A DNA stretch of 64,000 nucleotides from Deinandra increscens subsp. villosa (GCA_039602395.1 JBCNJP010000003.1:69289917-69353916); one strand, 5' to 3'; numbered from the stretch's first letter, positions 42,405 to 53,921 are shown. A program made the numbers and translations. Notes: generated from the letters alone by a model not told the origin.

Positions 42405-43049
42405 TATGTCAAAGTGTGAGTTTGAATGCTTAAAAATGTGTTTTGTGACACTACAAAGGTAGTTACTAAATCTAAAAATGAGCTGGAGCAAAACTGGTAA
42501 AAACAGGGGAAATGCTCAAAATTTTGACTAAGTATAGATTTGGCCGAAAATTGGCCAAATCCCTAGAAATGTGGTTCCAGGCGTATCGCCTGGAACTTCC
42601 AGAGTGGCAGGCGACACGCCTACACTTCTAGGCGTATCGCCTGGAAATGGGTAAGTTCTAGGCGATACGCCTAGAACCCATTCCCCGAATTTGATTATTA
42701 TTTTCCTTGTAACTGCAGTTTTATGTGTATTTAAGCAATGTAAACTCACTATTGAAAGTGAGTGAATTGCAGGTAAGGCGAAAGCTTGACGGATGCTCAT
42801 CAATGCTAAGAAGGACCGATCATGTGAAGGAAAAAGACCCAATCCGTACTTTTGTTTATAAAACATGTCAATGTCATTTAACTACTTATGAATGTCAATT
42901 AATTTCCAAATGGTATATTTTGTAATCATGTCGACCCAAGTGTTGGGTTGTAGGGTTGTAATTATGTAAAACAACCAAAAATTTTCTGGGACCAACGTTA
43001 GTGTTAATAACCATTGTGTTTTGGCATCAAATTGTAAACGGGTGTTACA
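42405..43049 (+). repeat. Gypsy-D 5' LTR, second part
   Basis: It resumes after TAAGG and ends GGTGTTACA. It is collinear with 49834-50479. Confidence 0.92.
42574..42677. repeat. Four GCG-TAT/ATA-CGC hairpins in the Gypsy-D LTR
   Basis: GTTCCAGGCG-TAT-CGCCTGGAAC (42574-42596), AGGCG-ACA-CGCCT (42609-42621), AGGCG-TAT-CGCCT (42630-42642) and GTTCTAGGCG-ATA-CGCCTAGAAC (42655-42677). Another palindrome, ATTTGGCC...GGCCAAAT, lies just upstream. The other LTR has the same series at 50004-50107 with one loop change. Confidence 0.85.
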
Positions 43050-43052
43050 ATT

Positions 43053-43069
43053 TGGTATCAGAGCCATGG
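43053..43069 (+). other. Primer-binding site of Gypsy-D
   Basis: TGGTATCAGAGCCATGG starts four bases after the LTR. tRNA-Met type. Confidence 0.93.
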
Positions 43070-43312
43070 TTTGAGAGAATTAAGTACTCGGGGAGTACTT
43101 GAACTCAAACCTTGAGCTCAAGGGATCTGGGGGAAAAATGATCGGTTCAAGCTTGATGATGCGCCCGGGCAAGGTACATAACCTTAAACTGATTAATGAA
43201 AATACATTTAATATGAATGAATGTTCTTATATGCCTGTAAAGGCATAGTTATTAGCTATCACTCGGGAAACGCACGGGGAGGTGTTTTTTTTTCACCTGA
43301 ACCGGGAAGTGC

Positions 43313-43510
43313 GTGAGTGAAGTGTCCCGGGTAGAAACGGGGTAATGCTAAGGCTAGAAACCTCGTATAAACCTGGGGGGAGATATTGGCTATGACCAAT
43401 ATAATATATGGGTGAGTAAAGTGTCCCAGGTAGAGGCGAGGTAATGCTAAGGCTAGAAAACTCGTATAAACCTGTGGAAAAGGGATATCGGCTACGACCG
43501 ATATAATGTA
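43313..43510 (+). repeat. Two-unit 99-bp direct repeat in the Gypsy-D leader
   Basis: Units starting GTGAGTGAAGTGTCCC (43313) and GTGAGTAAAGTGTCCC (43412) share GGTAATGCTAAGGCTAGAAA and end in ATATTGGCTATGACCAATAT-like or ATATCGGCTACGACCGATAT-like palindromes. The terminal palindromes differ in sequence but each is self-complementary, so structure appears to be kept. Confidence 0.75.
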
Positions 43511-43579
43511 TAAAAACCTTGTTGCGGTAAGGGTAAACAAAAGGTTGTAAGCTAATGAAAAACTTTGCTCTATAGATCA

Positions 43580-43834
43580 ATGGACCATGATGGTGGTGAT
43601 CTTGCAGAAGAACAGAGACAGCGGGCACTGAAGGCCCAAATCTCTGAAGAAGTGGGAAGTGCCATTCAGGCAGTTATCCCCGAATATGTAAAAAAGATCC
43701 AAGAGGATCTACTGAGCACCTTGAATGAAAAATTCGAGGAATTAAAGAATGCCCTCCAGAACAAAGGGGAGGCAGATACACCAAAGAAGAAGGGGAGCTC
43801 CTTCAAGGATTTCATGGCGTGTAAACCTCCGTAA
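43580..43834 (+). pseudogene. Gypsy-D gag, N terminus
   Basis: The ATG at 43580 starts MDHDGGDLAEEQRQ. A helical N-terminal region ends in SSFKDFMACKPP, the start of the Gag core. It stops at 43832-43834. Stops and shifts interrupt 43835-44001, where TGLLVDRAKDW-type core residues are still legible. Confidence 0.8.
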
Positions 43835-44001
43835 TATACGGGTGATCCTAACCCAATAGCCAGTCACCATGGTTGACCAATGTGGAGGGGGTAATAAAAA
43901 GAAGCCATTATGAGGCTGCGGATCAAGTTATCTTTGCTACGGGTCTACTAGTAGATCGGGCAAAAGATTGATGGGACGCAAAAGTCCTAGAAAAGGGGCA
44001 G

Positions 44002-44664
44002 GTGGTGACAGATGCTCTAACTTGGGCAGAATTTAAAGAACTATTTCTCGAGCACCACTGCCCACCATCTGCGGTCAACGAGTTGAAACAAGAGTTCCTC
44101 AAGCTGGAGCAAGGGGATACTCAAACGGTTGATGAGATCACCGGTATTTACCTTGATAGGGTAAAATTCTGCTCAGATGTGCTACCCACTGAAGGGGCAC
44201 GAATGTTCTTTTACCGGAACACGTTGAAGGCGAAAATAAAGAATTTCTTTCCTTTAGACCGTTTCACCACGCTGGAACAAATTATTAACGCCGCTCGGGC
44301 GCGAGAAATGGATGTAAATCCGGAAGAGGCCCAAGAAGCAAGAAAGCCCACTGGGGGGAATCCAAATCCTCCCAAGAAGCAAAAAGTGGGCGACTCGTCC
44401 AAGAAAAAGGACACTAGAGGGGGCGGTTCAAAATGTAAAGTTTGTGGAAAAGGGCACCCGGGAGAGTGCATATTCAAAGACCGCCCATGTTTAAATTATG
44501 GAAGGAAAGGCCACGTTATCTCCAATTGCCCGTCTGATGAACCACGATGTTTCAACTGCTATCAGACGGGGCAAAGGAAAGCTGAGTGCCCAAAACTCAA
44601 GATGGAGGGGGCAAGAAGTGGGGTGAAAGTGGAAGTGCCGAAAGCTACGGGCCGGGCATTCTAA
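44002..44664 (+). pseudogene. Gypsy-D gag core and zinc knuckles
   Basis: 220 residues: LTWAEFKELFLEHHCPPSAV, LKQEFLKLEQGDTQTVDEIT and NAARAREMDV are the gypsy Gag core. It is followed by a Lys/Pro-rich linker and a knuckle cluster: CKVCGKGHPGEC, an altered CLNYGRKGHVISNC (second Cys is Tyr) and an altered CFNCYQTGQRKAEC (His is Gln). RNA binding is probably weakened. The frame ends before protease. Confidence 0.87.
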
Positions 44665-44697
44665 CTAACGGCCAAAGAAGCCAAATCAGACCCTAAC

Positions 44698-46266
44698 GTG
44701 GTGGCAGGTACATTTCTTGTCAATTCAATACCTGCTCACGTATTATTTGATACGGAAGCTAATAGATCATTTGTCTCATATGATTTTATTAAGCATCCTT
44801 CGTTTATGATTGAAAAATTACATGTACCCTTAGAGGTAGAAATAGCTAATGACAAAAGTATTCTTGTTTTTGATGTATGTCGGGGATGCAACATCTCCAT
44901 CAATAACAAAAAGTACTTGGTAGATCTCATACCAATGGCGATGAGAGAATTCAAGGTGGTAGTGGGGATGGATTGGCTATCCCGCAACCACGCAAAGGTT
45001 ATTTGTGACCGGAAGGCGATAGAGATATCTTCGCCAAAGGGGAGCAAAGTCACCATTCATGGTGAGAAACAAAATGTTCCAATTATTTGCTCAATGATGG
45101 AAGCTAGGAAGCTCATGATGCACGGGTGCCAAGCCTATTTGGCTATGGTGGCGGATACTAGAATTCAAAGTCCCGCAATAGATGACTTACCCGTGGTGCA
45201 AGAATTCAAGGATGTATTTCCGGATGATTTACCGGGGTTACCACCCGATCGAGAGGTGGAGTTTAAAATTGACTTAGTGCCAAATGCTAAGCCGGTGGCT
45301 AAAGCTCCATATAGGTTGGCACCAGCGGAACTACAAGAATTGAAGACCCAAATCCAGGAGTTGTTGGATAAAGGGTTCATACGTCCGAGTGTCTCTCCGT
45401 GGGGAGCACCGGTGTTGTTTGTTAAAAAGAAGGACGGTAGTATGCGGATGTGCATATACTACCGGGAGTTAAACAAACTCACGGTGAAGAATAAGTACCC
45501 ATTGCCCAGAATTGATGACTTATTTGATCAACTTCAAGGGGCAAAATGGTTCTCGAAGATAGACCTACGTTCAGGGTACCATCAACTTAAGGTGAAAGAG
45601 GAAGATGTTCCCAAAACGGCCTTCAGAACAAGATACGGCCATTATGAATTTTTAGTGATGTCCTTTGGACTCACTAATGCACCCGCGGCCTTCATGGATC
45701 TCATGAATCGGGTGTGTAAGCTGATGCTTGACAAGTCGGTGATTATGTTCATTGACGACATCCTGGTATACTCCCAATATGAAGCGGAGCATGCTAGACA
45801 TTTACGGGAGGTACTAGAAAGGTTAAGGGAGGAAAAGCTATATGCAAAATTTTCCAAGTGTGCCTTCTGGTTAAAGGAGGTGCAATTCCTAGGCCATGTC
45901 ATTGGTGCCGATGGGGTTATGGTGGATCCGGTAAAGATTAAAGCTGTCATCAAATGGAAACCCCCAAAGAATCCGACGGAGGTGCGGAGTTTCCTAGGGT
46001 TGGCGGGCTACTATCGGAGATTTATTCAAGACTTCTCGAAGATGGCCCTGCCTATGACAAAACTAACCCAAAAAGACACCAAGTTTGTGTGGGGTGATGA
46101 TCAAGAGAAGGCTTTTCAAAGCCTTAAACAAAAGTTGACGCAAGCACCGGTTCTAACCCTCCCGAAGGGAACGGAAGATATGGTAGTTTACTCCGATGCG
46201 TCAAAATTGGGCCTTGGTTGCGTTTTAATGCAACGGGGTAAGGTGATTGCCTATGGTTCAAGGTAA
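44698..46266 (+). pseudogene. Gypsy-D protease, RT and RNase H start
   Basis: 522 residues open. Protease: AGTFLVNSIPAHVLFDTEAN, where DTG is DTE. Then VVVGMDWLSRNHAK. RT: FPDDLPGLPPDREVEFKIDL, GFIRPSVSPWGAPVLFVKKK, MCIYYRELNKLTV (Asp of CIDYRELN is Tyr), KIDLRSGYHQLKV, FLVMSFGLTNAPAAFMDLM and the catalytic FIDDILVYS intact. The thumb FLGLAGYYRRFIQDFSK and RNase H VVYSDASKLGLGCVLMQ follow. It ends at TAA 46264-46266 inside the motif AYGSRQL. Confidence 0.92.
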
Positions 46267-46272
46267 TTAAAG

Positions 46273-46521
46273 GTGACCGAACAAAACTACCCAACTCATG
46301 ATTTGGAGTTGGCGGCGGTGGTGTTCGCCTTAAAAATATGGCGACACTATCTTTATGGGGTGAAATGCACCATTTTCACCGACCATAAAAGCCTCAAATA
46401 TTTCTTTGACCAAAAAGAGTTGAATATGAGGCAAAGAAGGTGGCTCGAGACCATCAAGGATTATGATTGTGAAATTCCACTATCACCCGGGCAAGGCCAA
46501 TGTGGTAGCGGATGCCCTTAG
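46273..46521 (+). pseudogene. Gypsy-D RNase H, second part
   Basis: TEQNYPTHDLELAAVVFALK, IWRHYLYGVKCTIFTDHKSL and ELNMRQRRWLETIKDYDCE are the gypsy RNase H body. It is in frame with the preceding piece across one stop, and leaves frame near 46470 where the next frame reads YHPGKANVVADALSRK. Confidence 0.88.
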
Positions 46522-47170
46522 TCGAAAAGGGGATTACGCTCCTATAAAGGTGCGGTCAATGAAATTGGTGGTGACGTCCGATTTGATCACCAAGATCAAA
46601 GAAGCCCAAGTGGAGGCTATAAAAAGTGAAAACCAAAAGAAAGAGCGAATTGTGGGCCAAGTGAAAACCTTGGTAGAAGAAGAAAGTGGGCTTCGAACCC
46701 GATTTAGGAGAATTTGGGTTCCAAACACTTGTGAAGAAAAGAAATTGTTGCTTGATGAAGCTCACAGGTCGCGATACTCGATTCATCCGGGGGCGAAAAA
46801 AATGTACCATGATTTGAAACGCGATTATTGGTGGCCCGGCATGAAACGGGACATAGTCAAGTACGTGGGAAAGTGTTTGACCTGCTCACAAGTCAAGGCG
46901 GAGCATCAAAAGCCTTATGGCAAGCTCCAACCATTAGAAATACCTACATGGAAGTGGGAGCATGTTACAATGGATCTATTAGCTAAATTACCAAAAACAC
47001 CCAAGGGATATGATGCAATATGGGTGGTGGTTGATAGATTGACCAAAAGTGCTCATTTTGTGCCAATCAAGGAAACCTATTCCTCTGAAAGGATGGTGGA
47101 TGTGTATATCAACGAGATAATATCACGCAATGGTGTCCCCGTATCAATCGTGTCCAACCGGGATACCTGA
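46463..47170 (+). pseudogene. Gypsy-D RNase H end, integrase zinc domain and core
   Basis: 235 residues. HPGKANVVADALSR; the zinc domain with HRSRYSIHPGAKKMYHD and CLTCSQVKAEHQK; core TMDLLAKLPKTPKGYDAIWV with the first Asp; DRLTKSAHFVPIKETY. The second catalytic Asp is lost: VSIVSNRDT replaces SDRD (G to A), and a stop follows at 47168-47170. Confidence 0.9.
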
Positions 47171-48005
47171 TTCACCTCCCAGTTTTGGAGGGAATTTCAG
47201 GAGTGGTTGGGTACCAAACTTTTACTTAGTACCGCCTACCACCCACAAACGGATGGACAAAGTGAAAGAACCATCTAAAAACTTGAGGACATGTTGCGGG
47301 CATGTGTTATTGACTTTGGTGGGAGTTGGGATCACTACCTTCCACTTGTTGAATTTTCCTACAATAATAGCTATCACTCGAGCATTGGGATGCCGCCTTA
47401 CGAAATGCTTTATGGTAGAAAATACCGAACACCCGTGTGTTGGGGTGAAGTGGGTCAACGAGAACTAGCAAGTGGTTAAAATAGAATCCGAAAAGCTCGT
47501 CATGATAAGGGCTCATTTGATAGCGGCTCAAGATAGACAAAAGTCCTACGCGGACAAGAGACGGAGGCCTATTGAGTTCAAAAAGGGGGACATGGTCTTG
47601 TTGAAAGTGTCCCCATTGAAGGGGGTAATCTGTTTCCAAAAGTGGGGTAAACTAAGTCCTAGGTTTATTGTACATTTCAAAATATTGGCCCGAGTGGGTG
47701 ATAATGCTTATCAATTGGAATTACCGGAAGAATTGAGCGGAATCCACAACACATTCCATGTGTCCAATCTACGAAAGTGCATGGCGGATGAAAGCGCTTT
47801 CGTGCCTCTAGATGATTTGGTTGTGGATAAGAAGCTTAACTATGTAGAGTGACCCATTTCGATTCTTGATTGCAAGGTGAAGAAGCTTCAAAACAAAGAA
47901 GTGAACCAAGTATTGGTTCAATGGGAGCATAGAAAAGGCTCCGACTTGACGTGGGAACTAGAGGATGAAATGCAACGCTACTACCCTCATTTATTCGGTA
48001 CGTAA
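47171..48005 (+). pseudogene. Gypsy-D integrase core end and C-terminal domain
   Basis: After the stop: FTSQFWREFQEWLGTKL, HPQTDGQSERT with the catalytic Glu, another stop, LEDMLRACVIDFGGSWDHYL, then from 47472 RAHLIAAQDRQKSYADKRRR, GDMVLLKVSPLKGVICF and FHVSNLRKC, a further stop at about 47850, and the tail VNQVLVQWEHRKGSDLTWEL...YPHLFGT ending near 48005. There are at least three nonsense codons and one shift. Confidence 0.87.
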
Positions 48006-48030
48006 AGATCGTTTCGGGGACGAAACCCCT

Positions 48031-48046
48031 TTAAGGGGGGTGGAGT
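48031..48046 (+). other. Polypurine tract of Gypsy-D
   Basis: TTAAGGGGGGTGGAGT directly precedes the 3' LTR. GGGGACGAAACCCC just upstream is the usual gypsy 3' end context. Confidence 0.9.
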
Positions 48047-50479
48047 TGTAACATCCCAAAAAATTTAAGAGTTAATTTCCCGTTAACGTCTAGTTGATTA
48101 TTTAATGTGGGTAAAATAACTCCTAAGTTAGTGGAATTTATATTCATGTGTAAAAGGGGGGTTAAATGGGTGAAACTATATTTTGGTTAAAAATTAAAAC
48201 AAGGGTGAAATCCTAGGGGCCAGATTTGAAAATATGAAATTAAAACATAAATAAAATAGAGTAGGAGGAGGGGGAGATCGCAGATCACGATCTGCATCTC
48301 GACCTCAACCCTCTCCACTCCTAAAAATCTCAATCCTGCAAATTGGATCTTAAGCTGTGATCTTTGGTGCATCCAAACTGAAATTCGGAGTGTTTTCAAG
48401 CCCCAAACTCATCCTTGAAGCAAGTAAGCAAAACCCCCAACTCCTTGCATGCTAGGTCACGAAAATTAGATCTCAAAATCTGCAAATTGGTTGTTGTTAT
48501 GTGAATTCTATGGTGTTAATAACCATATATTGGCTCTAGATTCCTAGTTGGGTTAGCAATTTGTGGTGTAGTCACCAATTACTCATTCTTGAACCTTCAT
48601 GTTAAGTAACCACTTATGATGCTTGTGAAATTGCTTTCATTGCTTGATTGCATGTATGAAATTATTGTTAAATGGTATATTGATGATGGGTTGGTGATAG
48701 ATTTCACCAAAAACATGTAAAATGGTTAATTGGAGGCTCAAGGGTTGGGTGTTCATGTGTGCATCAACATATGCACACAAGGTGTTTGATAAAATGCCTA
48801 AGAGAATTAAAATATGGTAAATGTGACAATTTGCTTGTATTGATGTTGGATGACCATAGGGAGCAATAATTTCACAAATATTAAACCATCTTAATGATAT
48901 TAAGTATACTAGCTAGCATGGATAATGTATGCCTCTAGGGTCATGTTGATGTTAAAGAACCCATGTGGCTAGATGTAAATTTAGTGATCATGCTTGATAT
49001 GTCCATCCTTGTGAATTGGTATTATGAATGTGTAGCGTAGAAATCATGTTATTGGAATGTGATAAAAATGCTATTATGAATAAGGTCCTAACATTGTTAG
49101 TGACCCATTAGGCAATCAAGGTGATCAAGGGAATAACTCCGGAATTGGTGGTTACGGTGGATCTAGCTCTAAAGGTAACATTATTTTTGTTACATGAAGT
49201 AGTTAAGTAAATGCGTATTTACAATTTAATGGAATAAACTATGAATTATGAGTATGGGTAAAGAATGGTTCTAGGAACCGTGAAGCCCAATGCCAAGGGT
49301 TCTCCAATGACAAATTTGACCAAAGGGAAGATTCGGTTGAATCATGTAGTGAACAAAAGTTGCGGAGGCGAAAATGGGCTTATAGAGTCCATGCCAAGTA
49401 ACAGGAGAAAAAGGAATCGTAAATGGTTATAGAACCATAGATTCCAGGGCTAATATGTGGTCAAATGGGGCATTGGAGTAAACCAAGGGCAAGGACCCGT
49501 CCTAACGGGTCAAATAAGAAACAAGGGTAACCTGGTCATCAACTATTATGAGTAGTTAAATCAATGTTAAGAAGAGTGAGGTTTTATGAACTATGTCAAA
49601 ACTTAGTGTATCGGTGATGTGCAATGCTAGATTCATTACGGATGTGTAGAACTAATTTTAGTTGCACTCTATATTACATGACCCTATTGCTTGCATTATG
49701 ATCTTAGATGTAAATTATATGTATTGGGCAAAAATTCTGGATGATAACCTTTGATGGTTCTCACAAGGAACCTCTAGCGGGTCAAACGGGTCGGGAGAAC
49801 CCGGGGTTGGCTATTATATCGAAACATGACTAAGGTATGTCAAAGTGTGAGTTTGAATGCTTAAAAATGTGTTTTGTGACACTACAAAGGTAGTTACTAA
49901 ATCTAAAAATGAGCTGGAGCAAAACTGGTAAAAACAGGGGAAATGCTCAAAATTTTGGCTAAGTATAGATTTGGCCGAAAATTGGCCAAATCCCTGGAAA
50001 TGTGGTTCCAGGCGTAACGCCTGGAACTTCCAGAGTGGCAGGCGACACGCCTACACTTCTAGGCGTATCGCCTGGAAATGGGTAAGTTCTAGGCGATACG
50101 CCTAGAACCCATTCCCCGAATTTGATTATTATTTTCCTTGTAAGAGCAGTTTTATGTGTGTTTAAGCAATGTAAACTCACTATTGAAAGTGAGTGAATTG
50201 CAGGTAAGGTGAAAGCTTGACGGATGCTCATCAATGTTAAGAAGGACCGATCATGTGAAGGCAAAAGACCGATCCGTACTTTTGTTTATAAAACATGTCA
50301 ATGTCATTTAACTACTTATGAATGTCAATTACTTTCCAAATGGTATATTTTGTAATCATGTAGACCCAAGTGTTGGGTTGTAGGGTTGTAATTATGTAAA
50401 ACAACCAAAAATTTTCTAGGACCAACGTTAGTGTTAATAACCATTGTGTTTTGGCATCAAATTGTAAAAGGGTGTTACA
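48047..50479 (+). repeat. Gypsy-D 3' LTR
   Basis: 2,433 bp, TGTAACATCCC...GGTGTTACA. It holds about 600 bp (about 48600-49260) absent from the 5' LTR, and the hairpin series at 50004-50107. No coding domain is seen. Confidence 0.93.
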
Positions 50480-50484
50480 AAAAC

Positions 50485-51538
50485 TCTTTTCATTATCAAA
50501 TAAACTTAGGGCTTCTATTCATAGTATCATATTATGATACTCTTTAAAAGATGGAACCTTAATTCAATCCCGATCATTCAATTTTAGCAAAACAATGTCT
50601 AGAAAATCATAATTTGACCCGTTTCTTAAACTCATATCAAACCTTATTAAATCATGAAATAAACTTAGGGCTTTCTTAAAACATGTTATTTTAAGCGTGC
50701 ATACCAAAAATCAGACCTTAATTCCAAATAGATCTCTCGAATTTAAAGAATCATGCTTAAGAACCCTAATTTCCGATCTTTTCGAAAAAGTATATCTAGG
50801 TGTTATGAATCATAAATTTGATTGAGGGCTTCTGTAATACATACCTAATAAATCTTGACTGCAGAAAACTAGCTTCTAAGGCCTCCTAGATCAACAGATT
50901 TCGAGCTATGCACGTTCTTGAGAGTTTTCGGGGTTTTCTAAGCTTTGATTTGTGAATTAGCAATGAAGTATGATGAACTATGGCTTCTATTTATAGTATA
51001 ATGTGTGAAATATGGTCTAGACACGTCCCATAGTGACTAAGGATTGGTTTTAACACGTTTCAAGGCTAAAAATGGCGGCTGAATTGGATAAGGTCGAATC
51101 TGGCCGACTCTGAAGCCTGTCGTGTATCGTGCCAAACCCTGGGGATTCCTTTATGATACGCGAGACTTCCAGCAGCCCCATATTTTCGTTTTTTAGCCCT
51201 CCTACTTCGGTTTGGTGCATTTCTACCCCTTATACTTTCATATATCTTTCATTTTAAGCCCCAAAACCTATTATGATATATTCCTAATTATTTCTAACTC
51301 TCGAGATACATAAAACGATGATTCTAATCACGTATATCATTATGTACTCACCTATTTCTTAACTTTGCAACTACGTATTCACGTTTATCCTTATGCATAT
51401 ATACATATAACTCATATATAGTACATATAACAAATAAATATGTATTTCCTAATATTCTAACTCATTAAACACGTAATATAAGTATAGTATCATCATTAAC
51501 TATCAATAATGCAATTTCCTGAATCTTGGGATGTTATA
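50485..51538 (-). repeat. Gypsy-B 5' LTR, U3-side part
   Basis: It resumes after AAAAC and is collinear with 18111-19159. It ends GATGTTATA (CA to TA). GTTAA of the TSD follows. Confidence 0.9.
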
Positions 51539-51543
51539 GTTAA

Positions 51544-52015
51544 TATAAAATCAACAATAATAATAATTTTCATGATAAATTTTTGAGCGGACGGGATAAT
51601 GTCATGAGTCTTGATTGTTTGAGTATGCACAACAATATACTAGGAGAGTTTGAATTTAGAATTTTGTTTTATGAGTATATAATGTTGTTTGATTGAAACG
51701 AATCGCCGTTCGAATAAACGTTTTGTTTTGAAATACATTTGACACAACGTATTAGATTTGAAATTATAAGATGATTATTTTATATAGGAATTTCACAAAG
51801 TATATTATGAAATTTTTGTTATTGAAGTTCCGTCCTGAATAGTTGTGGAACTTTGGATTCATTTCCACTACGGGTAATTGTTGTCGGACCTATATTGTCT
51901 ATGTTTGCACGTAAGTTCACCTAATTTGGGCAATTAAGTCTAATGCACATAGAATCACAGTTAATTGCACGTAATCATAATATTAAAGATAACCTGATTT
52001 GCACAAGTTGTCAGA
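51544..52015 (-). repeat. Gypsy-C 3' LTR, U3-side part
   Basis: It continues 13419-16980 after Gypsy-B and is collinear with 61535-62004. The terminal TGTCACA reads TGTCAGA. Confidence 0.88.
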
Positions 52016-52027
52016 TACTCCCCCGGT
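52016..52027 (-). other. Polypurine tract of Gypsy-C
   Basis: Minus strand ACCGGGGGAGTA precedes the LTR. The same tract (ATCGGGGGAGTA) at 62005-62016 belongs to the neighbouring tandem copy. Confidence 0.85.
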
Positions 52028-52049
52028 TAGAGAAATTTCGTTCCAAAAT

Positions 52050-52786
52050 TTAGTCTTGACTTCCAGGGTCGGCAGCATTGGCAAAAAGGTGCGGATACTT
52101 CTCTCGCATCTGGTCTTCCCGTTCCCATGTATACACTGGACCTCGGCGCGAGTTCCAACGAACTTTTACGATGGGAATTCGACTTTTCTTCAATCCACGA
52201 TTACAGATTTCCGCAGGGGTTTCGTTGAAATGGAGGCACTCATCGATCTGGATTACGTCCAAGGGAGTGACGGCAGTTTCGTCAGATAAGCACTTCTTTA
52301 GGTTGCAGATGTGGAATACGTCGTGAACTTTGCTAAGTTCCGGTGGCAACTGAAGTCGATATGCTACTGGTCCAATCTCTCGATGATTTCAAAGGGACCA
52401 ATGTAGCGAGGGTTAAGCTTTCCACGTTTTCCGAAATGTATAACACCTTTCCATGGTGCTATTTTTAACATGACGCGATCTCCTTTGACAAACTTTAACG
52501 ATTTTCGTCTGTTTTCGGCATAGCTCTTCTGTCGATCACGAGCGGCTTTCAAACGGTCGTGAATCTGAAAGATTTTCTCAGAAGTCTCGTGCACTAGCTC
52601 GGGACCTGTCAGTTGACTATCACTAACTTCAGTCCAACAAAGCGGCAAACAACACTTCCTTCTGTACAGGGCTTCAAAAGGGGCGGCTTGAATACTGGTG
52701 TGGTAACTATTATTATATGAAAATTCGACTAAAGGTAGATGTTCATCCCAACTGTTTCTGAAATCAATTACACAGGCACGAAGCAT
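52050..52786 (-). pseudogene. Gypsy-C integrase C-terminal part
   Basis: Frames 52786-52364 and 52349-52050 carry ACVIDFRNSWDEHLPLVEFS, RDRQKSYAENRRKSLKFVKG, APWKGVIHFGKRGKLNPRYI, then VHDVFHICNLKKCLSDE and a tail IPIVKVRWNSRRGPVYTWER...YPHLF. A shift separates them near GPFEIIERLDQ (about 52365). They follow the core across a premature stop at about 52830. Confidence 0.87.
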
Positions 52787-52828
52787 GTCTTCGAGTGTCT
52801 CGATTGTTCTTTCGCTTTGTCCATCAGT

Positions 52829-53374
52829 TTATGGATGAGAAGCTGTACTCATATCGAGACGAGTACCTAAAGTTTCCTGCAAAGTTTTCCAAAATCGGGC
52901 GGTAAAACGGCTGTCACGATCAGAGATGATTAAAATAGGTACTCCATGACGAGATACAATTTCCTTCATATATATCTTGGCAAGTTGTTCGGTGGTATAG
53001 GATTCCTGAATGGGTAAGAAGTGAGCTGATTTAGTCAAACGGTCTACGATTACCCAAATTGCGTCGTTTCTGGCTTGGGTCCTTGGCAATTTGGTAATAA
53101 AGTCCATGGATATTCCTTCCCATTTCCATTCTGGTATTACGGGTTGAACGAGCAAACCAGAGGGTTTTTGGTATTCAGCTTTGACTTTTGCGCAAGTCAA
53201 ACATTTTCCAACGTAGGTAGCGATTTCAGCTTTCATGTTGGGCCACCAATACAATTCCTTCAAATCATGGTACATCTTGTCTAAACTAGGATGTATTGAG
53301 TACCTAGAATTATGGGCTTCATCTAAAACCAATTTCTTTACTAAGCCAAAATTTGGTATCCATAGTCTATCCAT
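52829..53374 (-). pseudogene. Gypsy-C integrase zinc domain and core
   Basis: 181 residues: zinc site HNSRYSIHPSLDKMYHD and CLTCAKVKAEYQ; core SMDFITKLPRTQ (first Asp), DRLTKSAHFLPIQESY, LIISDRDSRFTARFW (second Asp). It ends at a stop replacing Gln in HPQTDGQSERT, so the Glu-bearing part is cut off. The neighbouring tandem copy keeps that Gln. Confidence 0.9.
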
Positions 53375-53462
53375 GAAATAAAATGCTTCATCGGTTTTCT
53401 AGACTAATTGCTTTTCCATACCTCATAAGCATTCACCAATGAGGTTTTCAGCTTTAAGGGCT

Positions 53463-53921
53463 TCAATTTGAGATTCTTGGACGAATAGTTAATCCATGAG
53501 CACGGACGCGAAAAGGTTTCACTCGATCTTTCCTACTTAGTCCGTCTGCAACAACATTGGCTTTACCGGGATGGTAATGGTTTTCACAATCATAGTCGTT
53601 GAGTAGTTCTATCCAGCGGTGTTGTCTCATGTTAAGCTCTTTCTGGTTAAATATATGTTGAAGACTCTTGTGGTCAGTGTATATTATACACTTTGTTCCA
53701 TAAAGATAATGTCTCCAAATTTTAAGAGCAAAGACGACGGCTCCAAGTTCAAGATCCTGAGTCGCGTAATTCCTTTTGTGGATTTTCAATTGGCGTGAGG
53801 CGTAGGCAATGACTTTTTCTCGCTGCATAAGCACACATCCTAGACCTTGGCGGGATGAATTGCAGTACACGACGAAGTCGTTGGTTCCTTCGGGCAAGGA
53901 CAGAATGGGCGCGTTACACAA
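53463..53921 (-). pseudogene. Gypsy-C RNase H
   Basis: 152 residues: SLPEGTNDFVVYCNSSRQGL (the family has YCDAS, so a catalytic Asp is Asn), CVLMQREKVIAYASRQLKIH, ELGAVVFALKIWRHYLYGTK, IYTDHKSLQHIFNQKELNMR and HPGKANVVADGLSRK. A stop at 53463 precedes the integrase linker. Confidence 0.9.

Larger units (their letters stand above)
37421..50479 (+). mobile_element. Gypsy-D, Ty3/gypsy element
   Basis: It starts TGTAACATCCC and ends GGTGTTACA, with TSD AAAAC at 37416-37420 and 50480-50484. Without Gypsy-E it is about 9.26 kb. Internal order on the plus strand: PBS, duplicated leader, gag, protease, RT, RNase H, integrase, PPT. Pol carries stops, shifts and altered catalytic residues. The integrase tail (ILDCKVKKLQ...WEHRKGSDLTWELEDEMQ...YPHLF) suggests a chromovirus-type gypsy element. 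Confidence 0.92.
16981..51538 (-). mobile_element. Gypsy-B, Ty3/gypsy element with two nested insertions
   Basis: LTRs are 16981-19159 and 36281-37420 plus 50485-51538. The TSD is GTTAA at 16976-16980 and 51539-51543; the Gypsy-C LTR at 61531 shows the uninterrupted target. Without Sire-F and Gypsy-D the element is about 8.8 kb. PBS, PPT and minus-strand gag, PR, RT, RH and IN are recognisable but carry stops, shifts and an integrase deletion. The terminal CA at 51537-51538 has become TA. Confidence 0.9.
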
